Shown: positions 32,601 to 39,100, counted from the first letter of the stretch. The stretch: 64,000 bases of DNA from Aphrocallistes beatrix (GCA_963281255.1 OY725488.1:8405524-8469523), one strand, 5' to 3'. Numbers and translations are program-made. The notes: a model not told the origin generated them from the letters alone.

Positions 32601-35156
32601 AAGTGATGAATCCTGTTGAAATATCTGAAGTTATTTCTCTTATTGAGATGGTTCTTAAGTTTGCATCTTCTACGGATGGATGTTCTCCAGACACAAAAAT
32701 AAAATCTTATTTACATAAAGTACTCAGATATCCAGAGAAGAAAAATTTAATCAGCAAAACAGTGAGTTTTTTTGAAATTATTTTATATTATTTCATCAAT
32801 ACGTACCTGTACATACTCTACTTCATAAATATCCACTATAGGCAAACGAAGTGTGCTGTCTTAAACACTTATCATCGCTGTGGCACCATTTATCCATCCA
32901 CAGAGCCAAGCGATTAGTGCTTCTTCATCAGGTAATTCCTGCAATATTATCATTTCTGTATATACGTACGTATATGTATATGTACCAAATCATATTTTCG
33001 GTCTCATATCTATAATTATTTTCTAGTCTCCATTTCCCTCCATACCTCACATTTATTCGGAGAATTTTAAGCCAGGAGATATTCTGAAGTTAATGCAAGA
33101 CATTACTAAGACAAATGTAGATGGAATTCTCGCACTGATACACGATTTCATCTTGTTTAATTTGAATGTATCAGATCAGGCAGTTTATTCAATTAACAAG
33201 TAAGTAATACAATTATGCTAGAACATTGTATTATTGTGCATAATTTTGAGTAAACAAGCTCTCTCAATTGAATGCAAACATATCATCTCCTATCGCACAG
33301 TTCACGAGGTGCACAATTTATTTGAGGCAAGCACGCTTCGCTGCTAACGACTCCCCTTATTAAATAATCTTACTTATCTTATATATTAAAATGCTAGGAT
33401 TTTTTTTCTTTGTTTTTGTTTGTCCGAATTGATTGAAGAATTGGGAAGTCATAGAGATACGAAAATTGGCATGTAGGTGTCAAATGATATGACTACGATT
33501 AAGTTCTAAGATCTAAGCGAAATTTTCACACCTCTGCTAAAAAAATGGAAAACAATTTTTCACACCTTTTCTATACAAAATAAATGACTACACTATCAAT
33601 AGAAACCATTGTACGACACTACAATATATCGTCATTGTTATTAATACTTCAAAGCCACAACTTATGTTTGATATCTTAAATGTATTATAGTGTATGGCAA
33701 TAAAAGATTATGTGCATATTTTCACACCTCTATATACATATTTTCACACCATTTGACGAATTTTAAAAAATATGCTAGAGACTAGCTTCCAACGGTTGAC
33801 ATGGGGTTTTCAGGGGTGTAGATTTCGAATATCATATTTTCGAGTAAATTTGATAATTAATTTGTTTACTTTTGTTTATGATATTTATGTAAAGGAAAAA
33901 ATTCCCAAAATAAGTTAGACTGAGTAACTGCAGGCACCCGCAGGGTGACTCTGCGGACACGCAATGTCCGCAAGCTGCGCAGCGCAAGCAAGCGAAGCGC
34001 GCTTGTCCAAATTGAATTTAAACAAAATAAAATCATTTTTTAAATTTTTGATGAGTAATGATGTCGTCATATCATAGTGATGAGCCATCATTTTGGTGAG
34101 AGTTTTATCATATCTAAAGAATATTAATATATACAGTCTATTAAAATTTCAGCCTTTTATCACCTAAAATGGCTAATAGTTATAGTCGAAAAACTGAAAT
34201 TCCTAATTATAAAAAGGTGACTGGAATTATGACGTCATTTCACTTTTTATTATTAAAAATTTCAGTTTTCACTATAATTCAACCACTGAAAGCTAGTCTA
34301 GCAAATTTTTAAAAATTCGTCGAGTGATGCGAAAATATGTATAATAAGGTGTGAAAATATACACAATTTTTGTATTACCTTGTAGTATTATTAACATCGA
34401 CAATCTATTGTGATGTCGTACAATGATTTATATTGTGAAAGTGAAGCCATGTATATAATACATAGGAAGATGTGAAATATTTGTTTCCATTTTTTGGCAG
34501 GGGTGTGAAAATTCTGCCTATTAGATATCCAAATTTAATGTAGACTTATCTTTGACACATAGTTACAAATTTCATATTCCTACAACTTGCTAGTCTTCAA
34601 TTAATTCGAATATACAAAAGAATAATACATTTTGCTATATTAATATTGATATTAAGTAAATCAAATATTTTGTTGATTAGAATGTTGATTTGTTGTGTGG
34701 TTTTTGGCTCAAATTGAGTTTTAATAGTGCAAGCGCACTTGTTAGTTCAATATTTTATGGTTGTATGCAGTGTGTCAGTAGAACCCTACTCACGCAGACA
34801 CAAATTGTTCGCTTGAGTAGGGCCTCCTTTGAGCCATAAAAAATGATTCAATTGGGTACTTTGATTTCTAGTGTAAAACTATTAATTTTACATGTTTTTC
34901 GTTCAAAACGAGACTTTTTTACAATTTTCTAAATTAGTCTCGTTGGTGCAATTTTATCCTAGGGGAATTGCAATATTAATTTACATATTCCATTAGTTTG
35001 CAAGAGAGTCTTGATAATTTTTCTAAAGGAGAAACAATTTTCACATCATCTAAAGGAAAATCTGACTGTAGCATTATTCCAAAAGATATCTCTGTCTCCC
35101 AAACCATTAGTGTTTGGACTCATATCTTCCAGGAGGCGAGAAGAAGGTTTATTTAA
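1..35156 (+). CDS. RNF213-like: Gene 1: RNF213-like giant AAA+ protein, 5' end outside window, interrupted by one nonsense codon
   Basis: Family role: RNF213 is a cytosolic dynein-like AAA+ machine that in vertebrates also acts as a ubiquitin ligase in antimicrobial and lipid-droplet biology. Seen here: 24 exons joined by GT-AG introns, phases consistent throughout, total visible coding length divisible by 3 (4563 codons plus stop). Exons: 1-8685, 8752-8917, 10508-10951, 14529-14701, 14802-15241, 20349-20475, 21219-21295, 21820-21915, 22603-22872, 24171-24288, 24947-25387, 26323-26430, 26497-26598, 26942-27292, 28643-28806, 28982-29271, 29509-29662, 29710-30041, 31685-31919, 32209-32509, 32567-32761, 32842-32931, 33027-33199, 34997-35156. 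By comparison with gene 2, about 301 N-terminal codons lie before base 1. An in-frame TAG at 27182 (visible codon 3830) would remove the last 733 residues. RING and RZ fingers are absent. Whether the gene is functional is uncertain. Confidence 0.85.
8752..8917 (+). CDS. RNF213-like: Gene 1 exon 2
   Basis: Acceptor AG 8750-8751 after a 66-base intron, donor GT 8918; phase 0 in, 1 out. Reads NLTSISSHG...RRLLRCVQKAVSRLFDP, matching the start of the RNF213 E3 module (human has a similar LLRSCVQ stretch). Paralogue of 46439-46610. Confidence 0.85.
8918..9455 (+). other. Gene 1 intron 2, first part: no gene seen
   Basis: Nothing coding. Holds a GGAGCGCGCTCC palindrome near 9139 and a small hairpin around 9300-9345 with repeated ACGT-type words. 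The end of the intron (10136-10507) is likewise empty. Confidence 0.5.
9456..10135 (-). mobile_element. Ty3-type retroelement integrase fragment (broken)
   Basis: Two overlapping minus-strand frames, 10135-9911 and 9914-9456, are the two halves of a retroelement integrase separated by a frameshift near 9914. The first has RHGPPEIFLSDQ and YHPQGDGQAERG. The Asp of LSDQ and the Glu of QAER are separated by exactly 35 residues, the D35E spacing of integrase cores. The second has the usual follow-on, LTPFRIMFGVDPRRLP and KIYLRNDAK. It lies antisense in gene 1 intron 2. No LTRs, reverse transcriptase or primer-binding site are visible nearby, so this is a dead fragment. Confidence 0.85.
10508..10951 (+). 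CDS. RNF213-like: Gene 1 exon 3
   Basis: Acceptor at TCTAG|AA, donor GTAAGT at 10952; phase 1 in, 1 out. Contains WAYIKALEPDC and LYIDDLIVPLLGGILAILD, the conserved helix of the E3 shell. Nearly identical to 47488-47934 in its first two thirds, diverging at the 3' end. Confidence 0.88.
11103..11341. mobile_element. MITE with 20-base perfect terminal inverted repeats
   Basis: AGCTAAGTTGACTAATTCAT at 11103 is the exact reverse complement of the last 20 bases (11322-11341). The interior contains CCACTTTTGGGCATAGAATA, which recurs in a second copy at the right end of the window (63785 on). Noncoding. Confidence 0.85.
12220..12624. mobile_element. Foldback element, about 145-base arms
   Basis: CAACACAAGTGGTCACTTGA at 12220 reappears inverted at 12601-12624. 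The arms continue inward to TGCTGAGTACGAATATAAAT (12347) and its complement near 12478. Loop of about 110 bases, noncoding. It abuts the hAT relic at 12688, so both may belong to one hAT-like element. Confidence 0.8.
12688..12895 (+). mobile_element. hAT-type transposase relic (C-terminal dimerisation region)
   Basis: In one frame it reads TTAECERSFSCMKRVKTHLR then STMKDD. After a one-base frame change it continues RDLATLSTINRERTLKIDMD and VDRFEKTR. The ERSFS..RR.KT.LRSTM pattern is typical of the hAT C-terminal region. Frameshifted and isolated, so dead. Confidence 0.75.
13052..13458. mobile_element. GC-rich inverted-repeat element
   Basis: CATAGGCGTCGGA at 13052-13064 is inverted exactly at 13446-13458. 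The ends are rich in GGCCGCCCGGCCC words, in stark contrast to the AT-rich surroundings. No coding capacity, so a non-autonomous DNA transposon is likely. Confidence 0.75.
13842..13915. repeat. Dispersed 74-base repeat, copy 1
   Basis: TTTCACGCTCCTA...AGGAGCGTCTCGCGCTCC...TAGATAAT recurs in the same orientation at 60287-60360 in gene 2 intron 16. Fragments of the same words lie at 13745-13800. Confidence 0.8.
14529..14701 (+). CDS. RNF213-like: Gene 1 exon 4
   Basis: 173 nt, same length as its paralogue 48293-48465. Phase 1 in, 0 out. Encodes GINETFEKFEDSFNQSS...LSIQEAYLWDFCTYHMSS, an E3-shell helical segment. Donor is CGA|GTAATT. Confidence 0.87.
14802..15241 (+). CDS. RNF213-like: Gene 1 exon 5
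   Basis: Acceptor TTCTAG, donor AG|GTAATT; phase 0 in, 2 out. Encodes TIYIMLSVAASKHRRT, then PEVTIPSIHIAYHLIRRR and a variable helical tail ending MNSLR. Human RNF213 has a similar LPWVHLAYQRFRSR here. The first half is near-identical to gene 2, the second half diverged. Confidence 0.88.
15373..15795. repeat. GATC-rich degenerate repeat
   Basis: Two stretches (15373-15470 and 15655-15795) consist of variants of GGATCGTCGATCCGATC and GATCCCGATCC, separated by about 180 bases of unique sequence. GATC occurs dozens of times. Noncoding. Confidence 0.85.
16386..16880. mobile_element. GCGC-hairpin family, copy 1
   Basis: Begins CAAGCGCGCTTCGCGCTTGC, then the hairpin GGCGGACACTTTGTGTCCGCC. The body contains TGACGTCA twice and TGAGTCAT; it ends with CCCGGCAGTTTCTTCAATCA. 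Tandem with the next copy in gene 1 intron 5. Other copies lie at 16903, 22938 and 50484. Confidence 0.88.
16903..17960. mobile_element. GCGC-hairpin family, copy 2, with both terminal inverted repeats and a nested MITE
   Basis: TCCTTACTATTAAAACTCGA at 16903 is inverted at 17940-17960 (TCGAGTTTTAATAGTAAGGA), giving the ends of the family. The body (16942-17420) is nearly identical to copy 1. Another element (17432-17913) has inserted in the right-hand AT microsatellite. Confidence 0.85.
17432..17913. mobile_element. Tc1/mariner-like MITE, copy 1 (nested)
   Basis: Left end TACACTACCCGGACAAAAGT and right end ending TTTTTGTCCGGGTACTGTA are inverted matches continuing through ATTCGACCACCAC. TA at both ends fits a Tc1/mariner-type target. 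About 480 bases, no transposase frame. A related copy lies at 59847-60182. Confidence 0.82.
18347..18566. repeat. Minisatellite, about 53-base unit
   Basis: CGGAATCTGTCCTACG alternates with GCCTGAGTT and ACTATTTCGAGTT spacers, four or more units. An inverted partial array lies at 18898-18985, so the whole 18347-18985 forms a foldback around a GTGGGTTTT-rich centre. Confidence 0.9.
18567..18896. repeat. GTGGGTTTT low-complexity element with GGAATGGGA ends
   Basis: Runs of TGTGGGTTTTCTGTGGGTTT flanked by TGGGTATTCCCA and GGAATGGGATGGGAATGGG. The end motif CGGCAACCCTG also appears at 14488-14498 beside GGGAAT words, so this is a dispersed family. Open frames here are low-complexity artefacts. 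Confidence 0.7.
19071..19268 (-). mobile_element. hAT-type transposase relic, minus strand
   Basis: Reads AMSCSAERSFSSLRRLKTYW, then RSTMSQARPNHLAVIACH, the conserved hAT C-terminal dimerisation block. Different subfamily from 12688-12895. An overlapping minus frame (19465-19208) is probably the upstream part after a frameshift. Dead fragment in intron 5. Confidence 0.8.
19985..20152. mobile_element. Small inverted-repeat element
   Basis: ATAGAGGTCACAA near 19985 and TTGTGACCTCTA near 20138 are inverted. The interior contains GGGTTTCGGGTTTCGGGTTC. No coding capacity. Confidence 0.6.
20349..20475 (+). CDS. RNF213-like: Gene 1 exon 6
   Basis: Follows a 5.1-kb intron. Acceptor TATAG, donor AAT|GTAATT; phase 2 in, 0 out. 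Encodes SKWEAAKCLALFVSFFEEKL, aligning with the helices just before the RING finger of vertebrate RNF213. Confidence 0.82.
20476..21218 (+). other. Gene 1 intron 6: nothing recognised
   Basis: AT-rich. Short frames such as 20660-20917 have no family resemblance and no splice logic. Introns 7 (21296-21819) and 8 (21916-22602) are likewise empty, apart from the palindrome at 22453. Confidence 0.5.
21219..21295 (+). CDS. RNF213-like: Gene 1 exon 7 (last exon before the missing RING)
   Basis: 77 nt, same length as 53697-53773. Acceptor TTCAG, donor AC|GTGAGT; phase 0 in, 2 out. Encodes IVSHENVNFRSASTIKS and ILDKLKIFT. In vertebrate RNF213 the RING finger begins right after the equivalent helix. 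Confidence 0.78.
21820..21915 (+). CDS. RNF213-like: Gene 1 exon 8 (first exon after the missing RING)
   Basis: Acceptor TTCTTAG, donor CA|GTATGT; phase 2 in, 2 out. Encodes SVDSEDIIHVCEPNEQE... then IDSYIHFQ. Six codons longer than its paralogue 54162-54239. Weakly conserved; supported mainly by phase and by SEDII/SDDII. Confidence 0.72.
22453..22530. repeat. GC-rich palindrome
   Basis: AGGTGGCGCCAGG near 22454 and CCTGGCGCCACCCCT at its end are inverted, around two GGGGGGCT runs. Probably a fused pair of transposon ends. Confidence 0.7.
22603..22872 (+). CDS. RNF213-like: Gene 1 exon 9
   Basis: Acceptor GATAG, donor AG|GTAGGA; phase 2 in, 2 out. Encodes RRVLEFFQDLSALFFLQ...TSIQEDLTDYLLVFL and PALRCILLEIIFRCR, matching the segment immediately after the RING in vertebrate RNF213. 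Paralogue 54396-54659. Confidence 0.88.
22938..23515. mobile_element. GCGC-hairpin family copy split by half of a CTGTTG foldback
   Basis: 22938-23270 matches the body (GGCGG...GTCCGCC, GATGACGTCATAAC, GATGAGTCATCA). Then come words of the foldback seen at 45861-46287 (TAGTGGCGATGGTTATCAAG, TACGCAACA). The family end AAAAGACTCCCACATGTCAA resumes at 23482. Confidence 0.75.
23520..23886. repeat. Possible pogo-like MITE
   Basis: Repeated GTGCCCGTAACTC / GTGTCCGTAACTC and the right end GAGAGGTTCTACTGTA resemble pogo/Tigger-type MITE ends. The left end is unclear. Confidence 0.4.
23895..24101. repeat. Near-perfect 207-base hairpin
   Basis: Arms of about 101 bases, 5-base loop near 23996-24000. 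Left arm begins TGATTAGATATCATAAGTTA, right arm ends with its complement. It differs by one extra base and five substitutions. All five become G-U pairs in + strand RNA. It contains the CTTACTAATAAAACTCGAT end sequence of the GCGC-hairpin family on both sides of the loop. Lies in gene 1 intron 9. Confidence 0.93.
24171..24288 (+). CDS. RNF213-like: Gene 1 exon 10
   Basis: Acceptor TTTTAG, donor GAG|GTAAAA; phase 2 in, 0 out. Encodes NESIQNQIARYIKDN...LTFLLLQSLE. Three codons longer than 54995-55103. Confidence 0.83.
24500..24858. mobile_element. Foldback with GACGAAATGTCC subterminal repeats
   Basis: The left end has repeated ACATTTCGTC / ACATTTTGTCG words; the right end (24795-24858) carries repeated GACGAAATGTCC in the opposite sense. 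A single GGACATTTCGTCGCGG word recurs near 55331 in gene 2. Noncoding; sits in gene 1 intron 10. Confidence 0.75.
24947..25387 (+). CDS. RNF213-like: Gene 1 exon 11
   Basis: Acceptor TTACAG, donor AAG|GTTAGT; phase 0 both ends, 147 codons. Contains SISNVLSKFDIPLCPFSSSQ, AIRFAIHWIVKWKTASHLRE and LSKTFYFNIGYGEM. The frame reads on in the intron to 25615, past the GTTAGT donor shared with gene 2. Confidence 0.88.
25581..26216. mobile_element. CAGTGTG foldback element, copy 1
   Basis: Ends CAGTGTGTTTCATAATTATT and its inverse, flanked by TA on both sides. Arms of about 265 bases run inward past CTATACCGCTTAATTTAGTT. No transposase frame. Occupies most of gene 1 intron 11; a longer copy lies in gene 2 intron 5. 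Confidence 0.9.
26323..26430 (+). CDS. RNF213-like: Gene 1 exon 12
   Basis: 108 nt, same as 56933-57040; phase 0 both ends. Encodes KWYLDLFYGIHDTYTAIKES and a Ser/Thr/Lys tail. Acceptor TTTTAG, donor AAG|GTTATC. Confidence 0.83.
26497..26598 (+). CDS. RNF213-like: Gene 1 exon 13
   Basis: 102 nt, same as 57241-57342; phase 0. Encodes RFQQDIIFAIFSEFVPYHMG, aligning with the LLTLFREVAILYR helix of vertebrate RNF213. Acceptor CTGTAG, donor AAA|GTAAGG. Confidence 0.83.
26599..26941 (+). other. Gene 1 intron 13: nothing recognised
   Basis: AT-rich with no repeats or coding signal seen. Confidence 0.5.
26942..27292 (+). CDS. RNF213-like: Gene 1 exon 14, carrying an in-frame TAG
   Basis: Acceptor TTCTTAG|GAA, donor AAT|GTAATC; phase 0. 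Conserved part: KEPIDLQTLATDIKENKLFN, HLNTVFIAGVLCHIGVFLQL, PLTLIHFNPT. The next codon is TAG (27182-27184) where gene 2 has GAG (Glu). The frame stays open for 36 more codons to the donor, ending PPESIGN, and is 15 codons longer than gene 2 exon 14. This is the segment just before the RZ finger in vertebrates. Confidence 0.85.
27293..28642 (+). other. Gene 1 intron 14 (where an RZ finger would be expected)
   Basis: No frame with Cys/His spacing of a zinc finger. It holds a pogo/Tigger-like remnant at about 28140-28250 (CTATACTCCGACAATTTGGC ... GTGGATTCCACTGTATATG). The rest is unassigned AT-rich sequence. Confidence 0.6.
28643..28806 (+). CDS. RNF213-like: Gene 1 exon 15 (linker in place of the RZ finger)
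   Basis: Acceptor GTGTAG|AGT, donor AG|GTGTAT; phase 0 in, 2 out. Encodes SVHKIKSHSDPASTSSARSH, then SDSPPIYSHV and CDPFSRSTITPAGIR. It is polar, with a single Cys, and joins the pre-RZ helices directly to the post-RZ helices. Paralogue 59240-59394. Confidence 0.75.
28982..29271 (+). CDS. RNF213-like: Gene 1 exon 16
   Basis: Acceptor TTTTAG, donor CCAC|GTAAGC; phase 2 in, 1 out. Encodes NLAPISVALIRTLMHSIFIW, the helix after the RZ finger in vertebrates (PPVVFLLIRLLTH in human), then EIIKLVEP and a helical pair. Near-identical to 59472-59758. Confidence 0.9.
29509..29662 (+). CDS. RNF213-like: Gene 1 exon 17
   Basis: Acceptor CTATAG, donor AG|GTAAGT; phase 1 in, 2 out. Encodes STDLLTPTDREAWEYYFEKN, then a charged tail. 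Strongly diverged from 60640-60805 after FEKNYI. Confidence 0.8.
29710..30041 (+). CDS. RNF213-like: Gene 1 exon 18
   Basis: Follows the shortest intron (47 bases). Acceptor AACAG, donor G|GTTAGT; phase 2 in, 1 out. Encodes SMLWRHRSIIGYEHLSQVFN, KYPLLDKFLKEENILSVTKY and LPDLVNLRFQLIQK. It has 14 more codons at its 5' end than 60863-61152. Confidence 0.86.
30072..30201. mobile_element. hAT-like MITE
   Basis: ACAGCGGTTCCGACC at the left and GGTTGGGAACTACTGT at the right are imperfect inverted ends of the CAG-GGTTCCCAACC type common in hAT MITEs. Inside, CCCTGGACCCC and GGGTCCAGGG also pair. Confidence 0.75.
30300..30372. repeat. Short GGGCGTAG...TACGCC element
   Basis: ATGGGCGTAGGGAGGGGGG faces GGTTACGCCTAT. 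Ends and G-runs resemble other short GC-rich elements here. Small and uncertain. Confidence 0.4.
30407..31335. mobile_element. Composite inverted-repeat element with nested insertions
   Basis: TGTTGTATCGTATTTTGAGGC (30407-30427) is inverted exactly at 31315-31335, and the arms stay paired for about 85 bases. Nested inside: a pogo-like MITE (30661-30816) and an inverted, decayed GCGC-hairpin copy (about 30890-31145). Confidence 0.88.
30661..30816. mobile_element. Pogo/Tigger-like MITE (nested)
   Basis: ACAGGTGACTCCGCTTAATC and AATTAAGCGGAGTTGACTGT are inverted ends, flanked by TA. Interior GGGACAC...CCCGG words are typical of these elements. No coding capacity. Confidence 0.8.
31685..31919 (+). 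CDS. RNF213-like: Gene 1 exon 19
   Basis: Acceptor CTATAG, donor AG|GTAAGT; phase 1 in, 2 out. Encodes IEDLIGVGNNKGLLTDLISM and LVNIHNDFISKHNKY, matching the C-terminal domain of RNF213. Paralogue 61457-61685. Confidence 0.85.
32209..32509 (+). CDS. RNF213-like: Gene 1 exon 20
   Basis: Acceptor GATTAG, donor TGT|GTATAT; phase 2 in, 0 out. Encodes VPLSVVSPSHMINYEDHLDS and FQMGEGTHIHYNFSGIQKDF. Only a few bases differ from 61916-62210 over 240, silent sites included. The frame is open upstream to 32081, so a longer first part cannot be excluded. Confidence 0.87.
32567..32761 (+). CDS. RNF213-like: Gene 1 exon 21
   Basis: 195 nt as in gene 2 (62276-62470), phase 0. Encodes EELPDWDTIREEVMNPVEIS, then EVISLIEMVLKFASSTDGC. 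Acceptor TTTAG, donor ACA|GTGAGT. Confidence 0.87.
32842..32931 (+). CDS. RNF213-like: Gene 1 exon 22
   Basis: 90 nt as in gene 2, phase 0. Encodes ANEVCCLKHLSSLWHHLSIH, then RAKRLVLLHQ. Vertebrate RNF213 has a similar LKHTIALWQFLSAHK. Acceptor ACTATAG, donor CAG|GTAATT. Confidence 0.87.
33027..33199 (+). CDS. RNF213-like: Gene 1 exon 23
   Basis: 173 nt as in gene 2; acceptor TTCTAG, donor AA|GTAAGT; phase 0 in, 2 out. Encodes SPFPSIPHTYSENFKPGDIL, then TNVDGILALIHDFILFNLN. Confidence 0.87.
33376..34650. mobile_element. TTCACACCT family, copy with inverted ends
   Basis: The left region (TTGTTTGTCCGAATTGATTG, TTCACACCTCTGCT) is inverted at 34470-34615. The interior includes the 140-base GTAGATTTCGAATATCAT module (33770-33910) and a rearranged GCGC-hairpin block (33930-34270) whose GC part is inverted relative to its body. 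Occupies gene 1 intron 23; the far right end is decayed. Confidence 0.75.
34997..35156 (+). CDS. RNF213-like: Gene 1 exon 24 (C-terminus)
   Basis: Acceptor ATTAG, phase 2 in; ends RRRFI then TAA 35154-35156. Contains NLQESLDNFSKGETIFTSSK and DISVSQTISVWTHIFQEARR, matching the last residues of vertebrate RNF213. 160 nt as in gene 2. No AATAAA stands close downstream. Confidence 0.88.
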
Positions 35157-36116
35157 GTTATATTTAACGGATAATTTTACTTTTTATATGATTATATAAT
35201 TATATTTGAACCAAATAATATTATTTTGATTTGAATTGAATTGTGAATACGTGTTACTATTTTGATAACTTGTCATTCTTCATGTATATAATTGATATAT
35301 ACCTATACAATTGTATCTATACATAAATATGACTGAAATTTAGTGGCAACCAAAACCACCACATTCGTTGAGTACTGCTATGGCAGTACTCTGTCATCCG
35401 ACATCAACTTATTTAAAGCTCAATATTGATTACGATTCTGCATAACGCATTTTCTACTATAAAATATTTCAAAACAGATAAATTTAGATACAATTTATTT
35501 AATTTTACAATTTTGTCCAACGAGTTTGAATTTGTAAATTCTATCAAATTATAAACTTTGGTTTGGGTTTCTGTCAACCATGGAAAAATTGTTTATTTTG
35601 TATTTGTTCAGGTAACCGAGTATCAGTATTCTCATTGCGACTTAGGGTCAAATATGCATGTCCATTGCTACCTCTATCAGGTACATGACTTAGTTGCACC
35701 ATTGAATTTATTGGCAGGGACACAACTTTAATCCTGAGAAGATCTAGTTTCTTTTTTCGGAATCTACACCCCTAAAAATCCCAGATCAACACCTGAAAGC
35801 TAGTCTCGAGCATATTTTGAGATTTGTTTGCATTATGTATCTACTGTAAACACAAAAAGTTGGTGTGAGATTTTGCTTCCATATTTTAGCACATGTGTGA
35901 ACATTCCACCTATTAGATATTTTACTTAAACATAGACTCATCATTTGACATATATAGCCAATTTTCATATCTCTACTACTTTTGCCAGTTCTTCAATCAA
36001 ATCGGATGTAAAATTCCTCGCGTTTTAATATATAAGATTATCTCACAAATGTTTTAAATCAGGTTTTTAATACTTATTCTTTACTAGCCAATCTAATGAA
36101 CTTGTTTTATTAAAAT
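35157..36116 (+). other. Intergenic space between the paralogues
   Basis: About 960 bases from the gene 1 stop to the gene 2 ATG. No gene. 35750-36046 is the inverted right part of a TTCACACCT-family element, ending GCGTTTTAATATATAAGAT. A TATA-like AATATATAAG (36027-36036) lies within that end and a splice-acceptor-like TTCTTTACTAG ends at 36087, so a spliced 5' UTR is possible. Confidence 0.6.
36027..36036 (+). promoter_or_regulatory. TATA-like box upstream of gene 2, inside a transposon end
   Basis: AATATATAAG lies about 80 bases before the ATG. In an AT-rich genome this is weak evidence. Confidence 0.25.
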
Positions 36117-39100
36117 ATGGCACAATTTTGTGGAGATATAAAATGTGAATTTTACGACACCTTTCCTGATGGTCAGAAATTCCCGTTTTGTCCCTTTTGC
36201 AGGAAACCATTAGTAGCTGAGAAGCCTTCTCTCCCTGAAGTTACTGATCCTCAACCTGTAGACCAGACCATCGAAAGAGAGGAATCATTCGTGGAAATAA
36301 AATCCTGTCCAAATATTATAAGTAATCAATTCATTCCACCTATTTATAATTGGGGAGCTACCAGGCGAGAAAGAAATATAGAGTCAAGACATGATATCAA
36401 ATTTGAAGATGTTATTGTTACATTCTCTACTGCCGTCTTAAAGAAACATTATTTACAAACAAATGGTTGCATTTCTCTCAGATTCAAGTCTTCATCCATT
36501 GGAGAATTCAAGTTTGAACGAATAGAATTCAAAGGCTTTAGACAAGTGAATTATGAAGGAAATGAGTTTATATTACTCGAAGAAACGATAAAGATTAACA
36601 AAAGCGTCCTTGCTGGTTTGAAACATTCTGAACAGCTCCTTATTCCCTACAAGTATTACTTCTCTGATAGTGAAGAGGATCTCTACCTGAATGAAGGTGA
36701 TTGCTATCGAAACTTAATTATTAGTCAGTACAATTTTATCGAGTCGAACAACATCCTAAAATTTGACATGATTGTTTTACCAGAACAACTTGAAAATGAA
36801 TATTATTATTTAAAACAAATCGACACCCGTCTGAGTATTACTTTTAATATTTATGTACCTGAAGAAAAGATATTATTGCATCTTCCAATTAGCACCATTA
36901 AAGATGAAGTTCAGACCATTCTCTTCTCTCTCTGTAATGGGTATTATAGCAAGATATCGTTATTGAAAAAGAGGAAGAACTTTCAAGTTTATGATTCAAA
37001 GGAACAAATCAATAGTATATTTCGTTACATATTATATATTTGGTTGAAAGGTTTAATGAACGCTTCTTCACCTTTCCATTCCAAGATATTACTTTCTTTT
37101 TTTACGTTTGAAGATGAGCTAATTCAACCACATTCTACTGAACTTTTCATTCTTCTATTTCAAGGAGTGAATAACGATTTTATTCTTTCTCTTATCAATT
37201 CTCGATGTGATGCATTCTCTGATTATATATCTGAGATTAAATCACGTCCGTACTTACTCCATCATGCTATGCAGGGTATTTCTAGTAAGGATTTCTCTCA
37301 ATTAATTAAGTTTCTTCCTCTCTATCATTTCCTGTTTGATTCAAAAGAGAATTTCAGCATTGCTCAGTCTAATAATGCATTCCTTGATAATGCTTATTGG
37401 GGTCTCCCATCTAATGTGAAATTTCAATATTATGACGATGTAGACATATCAGTTATTAGAGATGCAATGTCCATTTTCCACACTACAGATCCTCTCCTAC
37501 CTTATTCTATTATCCTCCTAGCTCTAAGTTCTGACATATTCCTAGATCTTTTAGAGATCCGTTCGATTCCATATCTGCCCTTTTTCAGCGTTTTACTCTA
37601 TCGTGTCAAAACATGGTCATTGATACAACAAGACTGTGAACTCCGTGAACTTGTATTCACCACTTTTCTTGAAAAATCTGAACAAACTCCAGGTTTAATG
37701 AATGAAGATCACATCTGTCAAGCGTGTGATGTTATTTTCAGAATGCTAGATGTTATTAAGGATAGTCCAGTCACACTTCTTGATAAACTTAATTTAGAAC
37801 AAGCAAAAAGTATATTACATGTGCTAGCCAAACTCCTGGAATTATTTGAAAAAAACCATCCTACCTTTATATCTCTACAGCACTTTCATCGTGCCGAATC
37901 GATTATATTAAATTTGAAGACTGCTCCAGTTCTTCTCACAACGATAAAAAACTGTCTCTATGAAGATGTTTTACAACCAAACTTTCAATCTAAATGCACA
38001 CTTCTCGATGAGGTTAAGAATGTATGGGGTGCTCTATGTTGCATACTATTCCCACAATCTTACAACTGGATTTCTGCAGTTTGCAAGCAATTGAGTAAAC
38101 GGTTATCTGAACAAACTCTTGAGAGTATTTTGATTATTTTTGTTGAGATATGTAACCACTATAACGAGTCGAACAAGAATTCGATTTTCAGCTGTTTCAG
38201 TAATGAAATATTAGAGAAATTAAGGACATCCAAAACATTTGAGAAAGATCAAAAAACAACTGTGGAACATATTGTTCAAGTCTCAAAAGAGCGATTCTAT
38301 TTAGTCGCTGATATTATTGCGGATATTTTATCTTCTAACTCAACCAAACTTAATGAGAATCCAGTGAAACATATTCTTACTCTTCCTTGGTGGTCCCGTG
38401 TTGTTAAATTTTGTAAACCAAATGAATTTACGCAATCACATCCTGATGCAGAAAATATAATGGAATTGGTTAGGAGTACTTTTTCCAATCTTTCTTTACA
38501 ATATCACATCCTCGCACTAAATACTGAATATTTAACTATGGTTATTGATAACCAAGATAATTATTTTTCAATGTTACATTCGATGCCTGAAGGAAACCCT
38601 CATATCCTTAAACAGCTGGATAGAGTTTTCTTTAACGATTCTGTACAACACCGTAAAATGCTTAGAGATGCTTTCATGGAATTTCGTGTACTCATGTATG
38701 ATTTAAAGAAATTGTTAGATTCCACGAACTCCCAGATTCGTTCTCAGGAGCTCTCACGTTTTTTAAATTTTGATTTTAAGAACGCTTCAATCTCAACTCT
38801 TATCTCTGAGGATGTTAAGACAAGAATCATTCCTGATTGGGAACATTCAGAAATAATAAACAGTGCTAGGTTTAAGTTAATGCTCAGAACTTTACCATAC
38901 TTCATCAAATCTCAGTATTTTCTGTCTACATTTAAACAAAAAGTATTTGAATTGAAAGAATACGAAAAGAGTCTAAAAGAATTGCATTTACTTTATATTG
39001 GAGCGGTTGATACTATTCGAAACACAATAAAATATCTTTTTGAAATGGAAATTATCATTTCAACAGTATTCACACACTTTTACATTGATACTGCTCAAGA

